A DNA stretch of 64,000 nt from an uncultured Bacteroidales bacterium. GTDB taxonomy: Bacteria; Bacteroidota; Bacteroidia; Bacteroidales; Paludibacteraceae. The stretch spans positions 186,001 to 250,000 of the forward strand of contig CACYZT010000002.1 in NCBI GenBank assembly GCA_902778935.1, read 5' to 3'. Position 1 is the stretch's first letter. Each line of letters begins with the position of its first letter. The notes under the pieces are model-generated. The model was not told the DNA's origin, searched no databases, and was given only the letters and a program-made list of their open reading frames with translations. Below are positions 49,155-57,104 of this stretch, piece after piece. A program made the position numbers and the translations under genes.

Positions 49155-50468
49155 ATGATATCGCCGTTTATATTACCGCCAAGTCCGGAGGCGCAGGAAG
49201 CAGCCTTGGATATAATAAGAAAGGTACACGCGTACATGCGTGCGCATCCCGAATCGGAACTTCACCGGTGCGGAAAGATGTTCGGTGTGCTGGTATGCGA
49301 CGGCGAAGGAGCGATGACTAACGGCAAACGGTATTTAGCGGCATTCTCGGCACAGCTGGACGGTTCGTATCACCATGAAGGCTTTGTGCCGCCGGTTTAT
49401 GAGATGCAGCAAGCTCCGGTAGGCGCCAACAAAGCCGAGTCACAACGGCTGCAACGCTTGCTCTTCTCTAACTATCGTTTGACAAACGGGCAAGGCGAGA
49501 CGAAGAACCTATTGGATATCTTCGCCGCAGAGAGCCCCATCATTCCGCCGGAAGAGTGGTTCGCGAGTCGCCATCAACCGAAAGAACGGAGTCAGACACA
49601 CCCTCTTCCTCCTTCGGGTGCAGGCGAGTGCTGCGCGCCCAAACTGCTGCAATATGCCTTCACACACGGTCTGAAACCGATAGCGATGGCTGAGTTCTGG
49701 GTGGGCGCGCCGTCCAAGACGGAGATTCGGCATGAAGGGGTGTTCTACGCTCCGTGCTCAGGCAAATGTGTACCCATCTTACGACATATGCTCAAGGGAT
49801 TGGACGATTGGACGATTGACGATTGGACGATTAGAGAATTTCCGAAACCGGAAACGCTCTACGAGGACGAATGGCTGATAGTCATCAACAAGCCTTCGGG
49901 TCTTCTGTCCGTACCCGGAAAAGGCGGTGAACCTTCGGCGGAAAGTCTATTGCGAGCCAAAGCCGCTCACCGTCTTGACCAAGACACAAGCGGCTTACTC
50001 GTTCTCGCCAAGACGCCGGATGTCTATACGGCACTCCAGGCCTATTTTCAGCGGCGAGACATCCTCAAATGCTATGAAGCATTGGTAAAGCCGAATGATG
50101 CGAATGATGCAAATGATGCGAATGATGGAATGATAGAGCTCCCGCTGTTGCCAAATCCGTACGACCGTCCGCGACAGATGGTGAATACCGAACACGGCAA
50201 AGTCGCCATAACGCGGTACTCTATTCGCGAGAGGTACGCAGACGGTTCGTGGTTCGTGGATTTGTTTCCGCTCACGGGGCGAACCCATCAGTTACGCGTG
50301 CATGCGGCTCACCCGGACGGGCTGAACGCACCTATCATCGGAGACCGGCTCTATGGCGGCGAACAGGCGGAACGGCTGATGCTCCATGCAGCTGAGATTA
50401 GTTTCGTTCACCCCGTAACGAACGAACCGATGCATTTCTCCGAGCCATCCGATTTCCGGCTAAAGTAA
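49155..50468 (+). CDS. RluA-family pseudouridine synthase with extended N-terminus
   Basis: The C-terminal half is an RluA-type catalytic domain: LYEDEWLIVINKPSGLLSVPG, the catalytic Asp in HRLDQDTSGLLVLAK, LTGRTHQLRVH and GDRLYGG. The N-terminal 220 residues (MFGVLVCDGEG, LAAFSAQLDG, FVPPVYEMQ) occur in a subset of RluA-like proteins, with unclear function. The linker (LDDWTIDDWTIREF) is a family B repeat in reverse, and a loop after ALVKP is a run of NDA units (family H). ATG 49155 is set by the promoter, which covers the TTG at 49143. Confidence 0.88.
   Translation: MISPFILPPSPEAQEAALDIIRKVHAYMRAHPESELHRCGKMFGVLVCDGEGAMTNGKRYLAAFSAQLDGSYHHEGFVPPVYEMQQAPVGANKAESQRLQRLLFSNYRLTNGQGETKNLLDIFAAESPIIPPEEWFASRHQPKERSQTHPLPPSGAGECCAPKLLQYAFTHGLKPIAMAEFWVGAPSKTEIRHEGVFYAPCSGKCVPILRHMLKGLDDWTIDDWTIREFPKPETLYEDEWLIVINKPSGLLSVPGKGGEPSAESLLRAKAAHRLDQDTSGLLVLAKTPDVYTALQAYFQRRDILKCYEALVKPNDANDANDANDGMIELPLLPNPYDRPRQMVNTEHGKVAITRYSIRERYADGSWFVDLFPLTGRTHQLRVHAAHPDGLNAPIIGDRLYGGEQAERLMLHAAEISFVHPVTNEPMHFSEPSDFRLK
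49797..49842 (+). repeat. Family B words (reverse orientation) in the RluA gene
   Basis: GATTGGACGATTGGACGATT and GACGATTGGACGATTAG words encode DDWTIDDWTI in the interdomain linker. Confidence 0.75.
50093..50132 (+). repeat. Family H words in the RluA gene
   Basis: AATGATGCG/AATGATGCA nine-base words, four copies, encode NDANDANDAND in a surface loop. Confidence 0.75.
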
Positions 50469-50528
50469 CAAAAAATTCACTTTAACGCTCGCGTTTTGGC
50501 AGTTTTTACGTGAATTTACATTTTTTTC

Positions 50529-50559
50529 TTGCATATATGTATTTTTTTTTGTACCTTTG
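50529..50559 (+). promoter_or_regulatory. Promoter of the small lipoprotein genes
   Basis: TTG (50529-50531), 20 bases, TACCTTTG (50552-50559). Confidence 0.8.
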
Positions 50560-50584
50560 CAGGCAATTTATAAATATATAAGAT

Positions 50585-51007
50585 ATGAAAAAGATTCAAT
50601 TTTTCTTGGCGGCTATAGTAGCCGTAGTGATGACCTCTTGTGTTAATTTCAAGACAGAAGCCACCGTTGATGTAAAGGTGCTTGATCCGGATGGTAAAGA
50701 AGTAGGCGCTGGTACCGTGGTTTACAAATTCACGGACAATGGTCTTGGAGAGGGTACCACTCTCTACAAAGACAATGCCTCGGGCAGCGCAAAGACCAAT
50801 ACCGCCAGCACGGCTCATTTCGATCTCAAGTCCCCGGATGATTTCACGCCAAGCGACATCGCCGGATTGGATGTACGCGAGGAAAACACCTTCTTCTTCT
50901 GCACCTATGATGCCGAAGGAACCCGTAACGGTTTCATTGCTTTGACCGTTAAGACCGGAGACAAAAAGACGGTTACCCTCAAAATGGAGAAACCCCAACA
51001 AGACTAA
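50585..51007 (+). CDS. Small lipoprotein
   Basis: The 140-residue lipoprotein has signal KKIQFFLAAIVAVVMTSC. The mature part is strand-rich ('TVDVKVLDPDGKEVGAGTVVY' in outline), resembling a single Ig- or carboxypeptidase-regulatory-like domain. No known family is recognised. It is probably transcribed with the next lipoprotein gene (29-base gap), which ends in a strong hairpin. Confidence 0.7.
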   Translation: MKKIQFFLAAIVAVVMTSCVNFKTEATVDVKVLDPDGKEVGAGTVVYKFTDNGLGEGTTLYKDNASGSAKTNTASTAHFDLKSPDDFTPSDIAGLDVREENTFFFCTYDAEGTRNGFIALTVKTGDKKTVTLKMEKPQQD

Positions 51008-51036
51008 TAATAACACTTTTTAATACAATTTGACTT

Positions 51037-51429
51037 ATGAAGAAAGTATTTGCATTGGTAGCAGTATGCTGCCTCGCGGTAACAGCCGCATTGTTTACTT
51101 CGTGTAATTCGGATCAGAAGAGCAGCTACCAGTACATCGTTGCTCTGGACGATACAGTAGAGCAAGATCCGGCTATGAGCATGCAGTTCGAGTTGAACGC
51201 GCTGCCTATCATCACCGGCGAGATGCAGAAGACCTCCGACCAAGCCGGTTCTATTATCTACAAGGACACCAAGGCTAACGCAGACAAGCGTGCGAAAGAT
51301 GCCTTCGCATCGGGTATCGCCAAACTGCGTGAGGGTGGTATCGGTTCCTATGCCGGACTCATCGTGGTTCTCAAAGGAATGGACAACGACACCAACAAAT
51401 GGAATGTGATTGACAAAGTAACCCTTTAA
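51037..51429 (+). CDS. Small lipoprotein
   Basis: The 130-residue lipoprotein has signal KKVFALVAVCCLAVTAALFTSC. The mature part mixes strands and a helix ('NADKRAKDAFASGIAKLREG') and ends with a strand. No family is recognised. Codon use is regular, suggesting high expression. A ten-base-pair hairpin follows the stop. Confidence 0.7.
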   Translation: MKKVFALVAVCCLAVTAALFTSCNSDQKSSYQYIVALDDTVEQDPAMSMQFELNALPIITGEMQKTSDQAGSIIYKDTKANADKRAKDAFASGIAKLREGGIGSYAGLIVVLKGMDNDTNKWNVIDKVTL

Positions 51430-51437
51430 TCTCACTT

Positions 51438-51466
51438 GGGCATGCGAGGTTGGTTCCTCGCATGCT
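51438..51466 (+). terminator. Strong hairpin after the lipoprotein gene
   Basis: GCATGCGAGG-TTGGTT-CCTCGCATGC, a perfect ten-pair stem (51440-51465). The following bases are TTGCTATATA, so any U-run is weak. Confidence 0.7.
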
Positions 51467-51487
51467 TGCTATATATAAAATACTAAG

Positions 51488-51964
51488 ATGATGAAACATT
51501 GGCAAAGTTTATGCACATTGCTGCTGGCGGCAATCGTATTGTGCAGTTGTGAGCGCGGAACCAAAGATACGCGCGAGGCGTTTATCGGAGAATACAGTTT
51601 TACCTCTACCGGTTTAGTATCGCTCTATCTGCCGGATTCGACAGAGGCGTTCTCGATACCGGTGGACGAGGGCGGAACATTGTCCATTATTGCGGGCTCG
51701 AAAGAGAACGAAGTTATGATTATTGCCGACAAAGACACCACTTATGCCCTGATATCGGGTTACGACATGTTTATGCAGCCGGATACGACGATAGAGACCG
51801 TGGGCGGCGTGGAGATGAAGATGTACTCCTGGTATAGCAAAGCTACGCTGGAGAATAACCAGATGAGCTGGACGTCCTATGCGGATATATCGGCTACGTT
51901 CATGTCTCATAGTCTGTTTGGCAATGGGGAAGTGGAGATAGTTGCCACTAAGCTGCTGAAGTAA
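51488..51964 (+). CDS. Lipoprotein of unknown function
   Basis: The 158-residue lipoprotein (MKHWQSLCTLLLAAIVLCSC) has a strand-rich mature part resembling small lipocalin-like Bacteroidetes lipoproteins ('GEYSFTSTGLVSLYLPDS', 'LENNQMSWTSYADISATF'). The function is unknown. The AI-2E transporter gene follows after nine bases, so they may share a transcript. Confidence 0.7.
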   Translation: MMKHWQSLCTLLLAAIVLCSCERGTKDTREAFIGEYSFTSTGLVSLYLPDSTEAFSIPVDEGGTLSIIAGSKENEVMIIADKDTTYALISGYDMFMQPDTTIETVGGVEMKMYSWYSKATLENNQMSWTSYADISATFMSHSLFGNGEVEIVATKLLK

Positions 51965-51973
51965 ACAGTTCCA

Positions 51974-52987
51974 ATGTTCGGCCGTTTGTACGGGGTTTTA
52001 TTACCCTTCTTCGCAAGTTTTCTTCTGGCGTGGTTGCTTGACCCGCTGGTTACATTTGTGCAGCAGAAATGCAAGGTTAAATTCCGTACGCTGTCTGTGG
52101 CGATTACCCTGGTTGTGTTCGTTGGATTGCTCGTCTTAGGCTTCTATCTGTTGGTGCCTGCTATAGGCCGCGAGGTGAAATCGGCAGCTGTGGCGGTGGA
52201 GCGGTATTTTGAGAATTTCGACCCGGACCGCTATTTCTCCGCCGAGACGCAACAGAAGATACAAGAGGCGATGAACGGACTCAATTTGGAGTCCCTACTC
52301 TCCTATCCCGAGGTGCGCGACGGTATCAAGAATTTTCTGCCGCAATTAGGCACCTGGATTACCGGCGGTCTGAGTTGGTTGAGCGAGTTACTCGTTATTT
52401 TCATCGGATTGCTATACCTTATCTTCCTGCTCATTGCCTTTCCCTCCATTCGCGCCAACTGGCGAAACTACGTACCGAAGAAACATCTGCGGCAGGTCTC
52501 AACGATTGTGCATGAACTGAACGTGAACATGAATGCCTATTTCCGCGGACAAGCCTTGGTGGCGCTCTGCGTGGGTATTCTCTTCGCTATCGGATTTGCA
52601 ATAATAGGTATGCCGATGGGTTTTGTGATGGGACTGATTGTCGGCGTTCTCAATCTGGTGCCCTATATGCAGGCATTGGGTATTCCGCCGTGTATCATCC
52701 TTTGTCTCGTGCAATCAGCACAGACAGGTCAACCGGTATGGCTGACCTTGCTGCTGATGACGATTGTATTCATCGTCGTACAGACGTTTCAGGATATGTT
52801 CCTTACGCCGAAGATTATGGGTAAGGTGACCGGTCTCGGTCCTGCGGCTATTCTGCTCAGCCTCAGCATCTGGGGTGCGCTGATGGGCGTAATCGGTATG
52901 ATTATTGCTTTGCCGCTGACTTCGCTTGGCATATCGTGCTACAAGCACTACGTGCTGCACGAACCATTCCCTTCCGAAAACCGGTAA
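51974..52987 (+). CDS. AI-2E/PerM-family membrane protein, short N-terminus
   Basis: The 337-residue inner-membrane protein has the PerM-type end: 'GLIVGVLNLVPYMQALGIPP', 'QTFQDMFLTPKIMGKVTGLGP', 'WGALMGVIGMIIALPLTS' (in outline). The family includes exporters of AI-2 and Na+/H+ antiporter-like proteins; the substrate is unknown. It starts at GVLLPFFASFLLAW, the second helix of many homologs, so the first helix seems to be missing or the true start is not ATG. Confidence 0.83.
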   Translation: MFGRLYGVLLPFFASFLLAWLLDPLVTFVQQKCKVKFRTLSVAITLVVFVGLLVLGFYLLVPAIGREVKSAAVAVERYFENFDPDRYFSAETQQKIQEAMNGLNLESLLSYPEVRDGIKNFLPQLGTWITGGLSWLSELLVIFIGLLYLIFLLIAFPSIRANWRNYVPKKHLRQVSTIVHELNVNMNAYFRGQALVALCVGILFAIGFAIIGMPMGFVMGLIVGVLNLVPYMQALGIPPCIILCLVQSAQTGQPVWLTLLLMTIVFIVVQTFQDMFLTPKIMGKVTGLGPAAILLSLSIWGALMGVIGMIIALPLTSLGISCYKHYVLHEPFPSENR

Positions 52988-52994
52988 GGTTTCC

Positions 52995-54794
52995 CTACAT
53001 CCGCTCAGGCATCTCAATCCCGAGAAGGGACATCGCCGAGCAAAGCACTTTCGCTACGTTAGCCGACAAGAGCAGACGTAGCGATTTCTTTTGTTCATCG
53101 GGTTCGTTAAGGATGCTCAAATCGTGATAGAACGAGTTGAAATCGCACGCCAGGGCGTAAGCGTAGTTACAGATGACGGCGGGCGAGAAATCCTCGCCGG
53201 CTGTGCGTACTACGGACGGATACTCGCACAGACGCTGAATGAGCGCGAGCTCTTTGGCATCTAAGACCGCTACGCTGTCAGACCGCTGTGCGCTTAGACC
53301 GTCCTTCAGACTGTTCGCTTTTCTCAGCACAGACTGGATACGCGCATAGGTGTATTGGATGAACGGACCGGTGTTGCCGTTGAAATCAATAGACTCAGCG
53401 GGGTTGAAGAGCATATTCTTGCGCGGGTCCACCTTCAGCATGAAATACTTCAGGGCTCCCAGACCGACCTTACGGGCAATCTCGTCCGCCTCGGCGGGAG
53501 TAATACCCTGGAGAGTATTGACTTTGTCCTTGCTGATTTCGCGGGCATCGTCCACCATCTTATCCATCAGGTCGTCGGCATCGACAACTGTTCCTTCGCG
53601 ACTCTTCATCTTACCGTTCGGCAACTCCACCATGCCATAACTGAAATGCACGAGTTCCTTGCCAAACGGGAAACCGAGGCGATCCAGGAGGATAGACAGC
53701 ACTTTGAAGTGGTACTCCTGCTCATTGCCGACCACATAGACCATCTTGTCAATCGGATAGTCCTGGAAGCGAAGTTTCGCGGTACCGATATCCTGCGTCA
53801 TATAGACCGATGTTCCGTCCGAACGAAGCAGCAGTTTCTCGTCCAGTCCGTCTTTGGTAAGGTCCGCCCACACTGAACCGTCCTCACGGCGGTAGAACTG
53901 ACCGGACGCCAGACCTTTCTCTACTTCCGATTTGCCCTCGAGATAGGTATTCGATTCGTAGTAAATCTTATCGAACGACACGCCCAGACGCTTGTATGTC
54001 TCGTCAAAGCCGGCATACACCCATTCGTTCATCTTCGCCCAGAGCGAACGAACCTCAGGGTCGTTAGCTTCCCATTTGCGGAGCATCTCTTGCGCTTCAA
54101 GCATCAACGGAGCCTCACGTTTGGCGGTCTCTTCGTCCTTGCCTGCCGCCATCAGTTCGGCTATCTGCTTCTTGTATTCTTTGTCAAAACGGACATAGTA
54201 ATCACCGATGAGATGGTCGCCTTTCTTACCGCTCGACTCGGGTGTCTCGCCGTTACCGAACTTGAGCCAAGCCAACATCGACTTGCAGATATGGATACCG
54301 CGGTCGTTGACAATATTGGTCTTCACCACTTTCCATCCGTTCGCCTCCTGAATCTGCGCAATCGAGTAACCTAAAAGGTTATTGCGGACATGTCCGAGAT
54401 GTAGCGGTTTGTTGGTGTTTGGGGACGAATACTCGACCATCATCAGTTGGTTCCTGTCGGGCTGGCGGCCGTAGTTGGCGTCAGCGTCGATGGCAACAAG
54501 CTGTTTCACCCAGAAAGCATCGTTGATGACGAGGTTCAGGAATCCCTGTACGGCATTGTATTTGGCTATCAGTTCCTGACCGTTGGCTGTCAGCCATTCG
54601 CCTATCTCTGCCGCCACCTGTGCGGGCGCTTTGCGGGCTGCCTTCACAAAAGGAAAGACCACAAGCGTGATATTTCCTTCGAACTCAGGACGCGTCTTTT
54701 GTAACTGAATCTGCGAATCCTCTGCTTCTAAGTCATAAAGCGCCTTGACGGCGGACTTAGCCAGAAGAGATATTTGTTGTTCTAACGAATTCAT
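52995..54794 (-). CDS. argS: Arginyl-tRNA synthetase
   Basis: The 599-residue class I synthetase shows the N-terminal add-1 domain, SSPNTNKPLHLGHVRNNLLG with the HIGH-type motif, and GKMKSREG as the KMSKS equivalent, then an anticodon-binding domain ending in LLGIEMPERM. A family A repeat (53262-53317) encodes NSLKDGLSAQRSDSVAV in the loop after ARIQSVLRKA. The gene starts with the A of the upstream stop (TAATG), so it is coupled to the Dpm1-like gene. Confidence 0.96.
   Translation of the reverse strand: MNSLEQQISLLAKSAVKALYDLEAEDSQIQLQKTRPEFEGNITLVVFPFVKAARKAPAQVAAEIGEWLTANGQELIAKYNAVQGFLNLVINDAFWVKQLVAIDADANYGRQPDRNQLMMVEYSSPNTNKPLHLGHVRNNLLGYSIAQIQEANGWKVVKTNIVNDRGIHICKSMLAWLKFGNGETPESSGKKGDHLIGDYYVRFDKEYKKQIAELMAAGKDEETAKREAPLMLEAQEMLRKWEANDPEVRSLWAKMNEWVYAGFDETYKRLGVSFDKIYYESNTYLEGKSEVEKGLASGQFYRREDGSVWADLTKDGLDEKLLLRSDGTSVYMTQDIGTAKLRFQDYPIDKMVYVVGNEQEYHFKVLSILLDRLGFPFGKELVHFSYGMVELPNGKMKSREGTVVDADDLMDKMVDDAREISKDKVNTLQGITPAEADEIARKVGLGALKYFMLKVDPRKNMLFNPAESIDFNGNTGPFIQYTYARIQSVLRKANSLKDGLSAQRSDSVAVLDAKELALIQRLCEYPSVVRTAGEDFSPAVICNYAYALACDFNSFYHDLSILNEPDEQKKSLRLLLSANVAKVLCSAMSLLGIEMPERM
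53262..53317 (-). repeat. Family A repeat inside argS
   Basis: AGACCGCTACGCTGTC and AGACCGCTGTGCGCTT units, then AGACCGTCCTTC, on the plus strand; read on the minus strand as LKDGLSAQRSDSV. Confidence 0.8.
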
Positions 54795-55528
54795 TATAAT
54801 TGCGGGTATTTTCTGAACCAGGACGATAATTTAAGACGAACGACGCCGAGCAGAGCTTCGGAGAAGATACCTCCGGACATCTTCGATGTACCGAGTACGC
54901 GGTTGACAAACACTATCGGCACTTCGATGATTTTTGCGCCGCATTTATGGGCGGTGAATTTCATCTCTATCTGGAAAGCATAGCCCTTGAAGCGAATCTT
55001 GTCCAGTTCGATGGTCTCGAGCAAATGGCGCGTGTAGCAAACGAATCCGGCGGTGGTGTCGTGGATATTAACGCCCAGCACGAAACGCACATATTTGCTG
55101 GCGAAATAGCTCATCAGCACGCGTCCCATAGGCCAGTTGACAACATTTACGCCCGTCACATAACGGCTGCCGATGGCGAGGTCTGCGCCTTGGTTGGCAC
55201 ACGCGTCATAGAGCTTGAGCAGGTCGTTCGGGTTATGACTGAAGTCCGCGTCCATCTCGAAGATGTAATCGGCTTTGTGCTCAATCGCCCATTTGAAGCC
55301 GGCGATATAGGCGGTACCGAGACCTTGCTTGCCCGAACGCTCGACGAGGTGTACTCTACCCTTGTAGCGGTCTGCCATCAGTCCTTTGACGATAGTAGCA
55401 GTCCCGTCAGGCGAACCATCGTCGATGACGAGGACATTGAACTCCAGCGGCAATTCCATAACCGCGGTAATGATTGCTTCGATATTTTCCTTTTCGTTGT
55501 AAGTCGGGATAATTACAAGTCTTTCCAT
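54794..55528 (-). CDS. Polyprenol-phosphate mannosyltransferase-like (Dpm1-type) GT2
   Basis: GT2 enzyme that transfers a sugar to polyprenyl phosphate at the membrane: LVIIPTYNEKENIEAII, VIDDGSPDGTATIV, FEMDADFSHNPNDL with the DAD motif, and 'SRYVTGVNVVNWPMGRVLMS'. The 244-residue length lacks the membrane extension of GtrB-like forms. The product may feed glycosylation of secreted proteins. The stop overlaps the argS start. Confidence 0.9.
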   Translation of the reverse strand: MERLVIIPTYNEKENIEAIITAVMELPLEFNVLVIDDGSPDGTATIVKGLMADRYKGRVHLVERSGKQGLGTAYIAGFKWAIEHKADYIFEMDADFSHNPNDLLKLYDACANQGADLAIGSRYVTGVNVVNWPMGRVLMSYFASKYVRFVLGVNIHDTTAGFVCYTRHLLETIELDKIRFKGYAFQIEMKFTAHKCGAKIIEVPIVFVNRVLGTSKMSGGIFSEALLGVVRLKLSSWFRKYPQL

Positions 55529-55531
55529 ATC

Positions 55532-55590
55532 TAACTATTTAACGTTTTTTCAAAGAAAAAACCATTTTAACTATTTAACCGTTTAACGTC
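55532..55590 (-). repeat. Family C module between WalJ-like and Dpm1-like genes
   Basis: Minus strand: GTTAAA words, ATG, perfect hairpin GTTTTTTC-TTT-GAAAAAAC (55544-55562), GTTAAATAG. It supplies the last codons (TLNG) and the stop of the upstream gene. Confidence 0.85.
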
Positions 55591-56420
55591 TCGACAATCA
55601 TGTAATCGTTGAGCTCATATATCGGGCTGGGCGTCGTGCGGTCGAGCGCCTTGAGGAAGATGTCCTGCCCGGGGATGATTTCTATCTCTTCGAGATAAGA
55701 AGCCACGGTGTTGAAGGCTATGTCAGGGTCGTTGTTCTCCAGCGAGAGGTGGCAAAGCCACACATTACGCAAGTCCGGATGCCAGTTGCGCTCCAGCAAC
55801 TCTCCGCACACATCGTTGCTCTGGTGGCCGCGGGGCGAGAGGATACGCTCCTTCAGATACGTCGGATACGGACCGTTGAGCAACATGTGCTCGTCGTGGT
55901 TCGCCTCGATAACCAGATGGTTCGCCGTACGGATATAAGCCTCCATATCCTCGTTGACCGAACCGCAGTCGGTCATCAGCACAAAGCGCTGGCCGAGGTA
56001 ATCGATACAGTATCCCAAACAATCGGTCGAGTCGTGCTCGATGCCAAAAGTATTGATACGCATACCGAACAACTCCCACTCTTCGCCTTTGTTGAAATAG
56101 CGACGGCTGCTACCCCGCAGTTTCTCGCGCACGCCGTAGTTGCGGTCGATACCCTCGTGTATCTCCTGCGTGGTATAAATAGGCAGTTTGACGCGTTCGC
56201 CCAAGGTGCCTACGGCACGAATATGGTCGGCGTGGTCATGAGTAACCAGCACGCCCATGATATTCTGGAAATCCAGCCCCATCTCGCGCAGATATTTCTG
56301 AATGGAGCGCGCAGAGATACCCGCGTCAATGAGTATCCCTTGACGACGTGTGCCCAAGTAGTAGCAGTTTCCGCTACTTCCGCTGGCAAAACACCTGAAT
56401 ATGAGCCCGTTTTCCTCCAT
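55575..56420 (-). CDS. MBL-fold hydrolase, WalJ/YycJ-like
   Basis: The 281-residue metallo-beta-lactamase-fold protein shows FASGSSGNCYYLG, the metal motif THDHADH, and later His/Asp ligands (FGIEHDSTDCLGY, LMTDCG, LCHLS). WalJ/YycJ relatives are 5'-3' exonuclease-like enzymes linked to DNA repair or the cell wall. It has its own promoter. The last three codons before the stop belong to a family C module. Confidence 0.88.
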   Translation of the reverse strand: MEENGLIFRCFASGSSGNCYYLGTRRQGILIDAGISARSIQKYLREMGLDFQNIMGVLVTHDHADHIRAVGTLGERVKLPIYTTQEIHEGIDRNYGVREKLRGSSRRYFNKGEEWELFGMRINTFGIEHDSTDCLGYCIDYLGQRFVLMTDCGSVNEDMEAYIRTANHLVIEANHDEHMLLNGPYPTYLKERILSPRGHQSNDVCGELLERNWHPDLRNVWLCHLSLENNDPDIAFNTVASYLEEIEIIPGQDIFLKALDRTTPSPIYELNDYMIVETLNG

Positions 56421-56436
56421 TTTACAAAATCGGCTA

Positions 56437-56468
56437 CAAAGGTACTACAAAAGTTTGACATATGCAAA
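56437..56468 (-). promoter_or_regulatory. Promoter of the WalJ-like gene
   Basis: Minus strand: TTTG, 20 bases, TACCTTTG. Confidence 0.8.
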
Positions 56469-56486
56469 CATTCGGTTATTTTTTTC

Positions 56487-56512
56487 GCAAAAAATAGAAT
56501 TTATTCTATTAT
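56487..56512 (-). terminator. Terminator of VNTR element copy 2
   Basis: Minus strand: AATAGAAT-AA-ATTCTATT followed by a run of T. It would end the element transcript before the WalJ-like promoter. Confidence 0.65.
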
Positions 56513-56773
56513 TTTATGTACGAGGATGGCTTTGGATGCTTGCATACGAAAGGCATCTTCGGGCGTAAAATGAAGGTTTATCCTTTTGCGAAAAAAATAC
56601 CCTTTTACTTGCATATGTCCCGCACAATGCGACCGTACCTTCGAAGGTACTCTCCGCCTCTTTTCCGCGTTCTCTCCAGCAGGGCCCAAAGGGTGCTCAA
56701 AGGATGATGAAAGGGTGCTCAAAGGTTGCTTATGCCTTTGTCACCGGCACAATCCTCTTTCATAAATTTTCTG
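56513..56773 (-). ncRNA. VNTR element copy 2: short-array version
   Basis: Read on the minus strand, the sequence after the promoter matches copy 1: GAAAATTTA-GAAAGAGGATTG, then the CCTTTGAGCACCCTTT pair and the start of the 22 bp unit. Here the array has little more than one unit and breaks off at the palindrome GTACCTTCGAAGGTAC (56635-56650). A segment of about 40 bases near the start of copy 1 is absent. Some changes in the shared MSTLSSSFEHPLGPAGE frame are silent, but too few to judge coding. Confidence 0.6.
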
Positions 56774-56805
56774 CAAAGATACTACTTTTTTTTGATATAT
56801 GCAAA
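56774..56805 (-). promoter_or_regulatory. Promoter of VNTR element copy 2
   Basis: Minus strand: TTTG, 20 bases, TATCTTTG; one base differs in the spacer from copy 1. Confidence 0.8.
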
Positions 56806-57029
56806 TATTGTACTACTGTTTTGTCAACATTTTATATTTTTTACTTGTTTTTTCGAACCCTTCGTCCATTAGCCCGAAATATTATTTCGGTAAAATAACA
56901 AGCGGCAGCATTCCTGCCACCGCTCTATGTTCATTCTACGGGATGTTATCCCGTTCTCCGTTCATTTCGTCTGCATTTAATGCAGACTTGCGTTTCTTCG
57001 GCTTTATCCTGCAACTTTATGCAGATTCC
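56806..57029. other. Intergenic region with three perfect hairpins
   Basis: No gene is seen. CCGAAAT-ATT-ATTTCGG (56874-56890), ACGGGAT-GTT-ATCCCGT (56938-56954) and GTCTGCAT-TTA-ATGCAGAC (56969-56987) all have three-base loops. They would lie in the 3' region of the lost surface-protein gene. Confidence 0.6.
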
Positions 57030-57104
57030 TTACATCACTTCTTGCCCTTGCAAGGTATAAACCTTCTCCCCGCGGAGGATGTAGATTTGGTTGTTGCGGA
57101 TAAT
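57030..57104 (-). pseudogene. Orphan C-terminal tail of a lost secreted protein
   Basis: Read on the minus strand directly after the ion-channel stop, and in the same frame: IIRNNQIYILRGEKVYTLQG, then QEVM and a stop. This is the short C-terminal tail of Bacteroidales secreted proteins, like those ending at 749 and 8126, but the protein body is gone and replaced by the channel gene. It marks the left edge of the accessory island. Confidence 0.8.
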
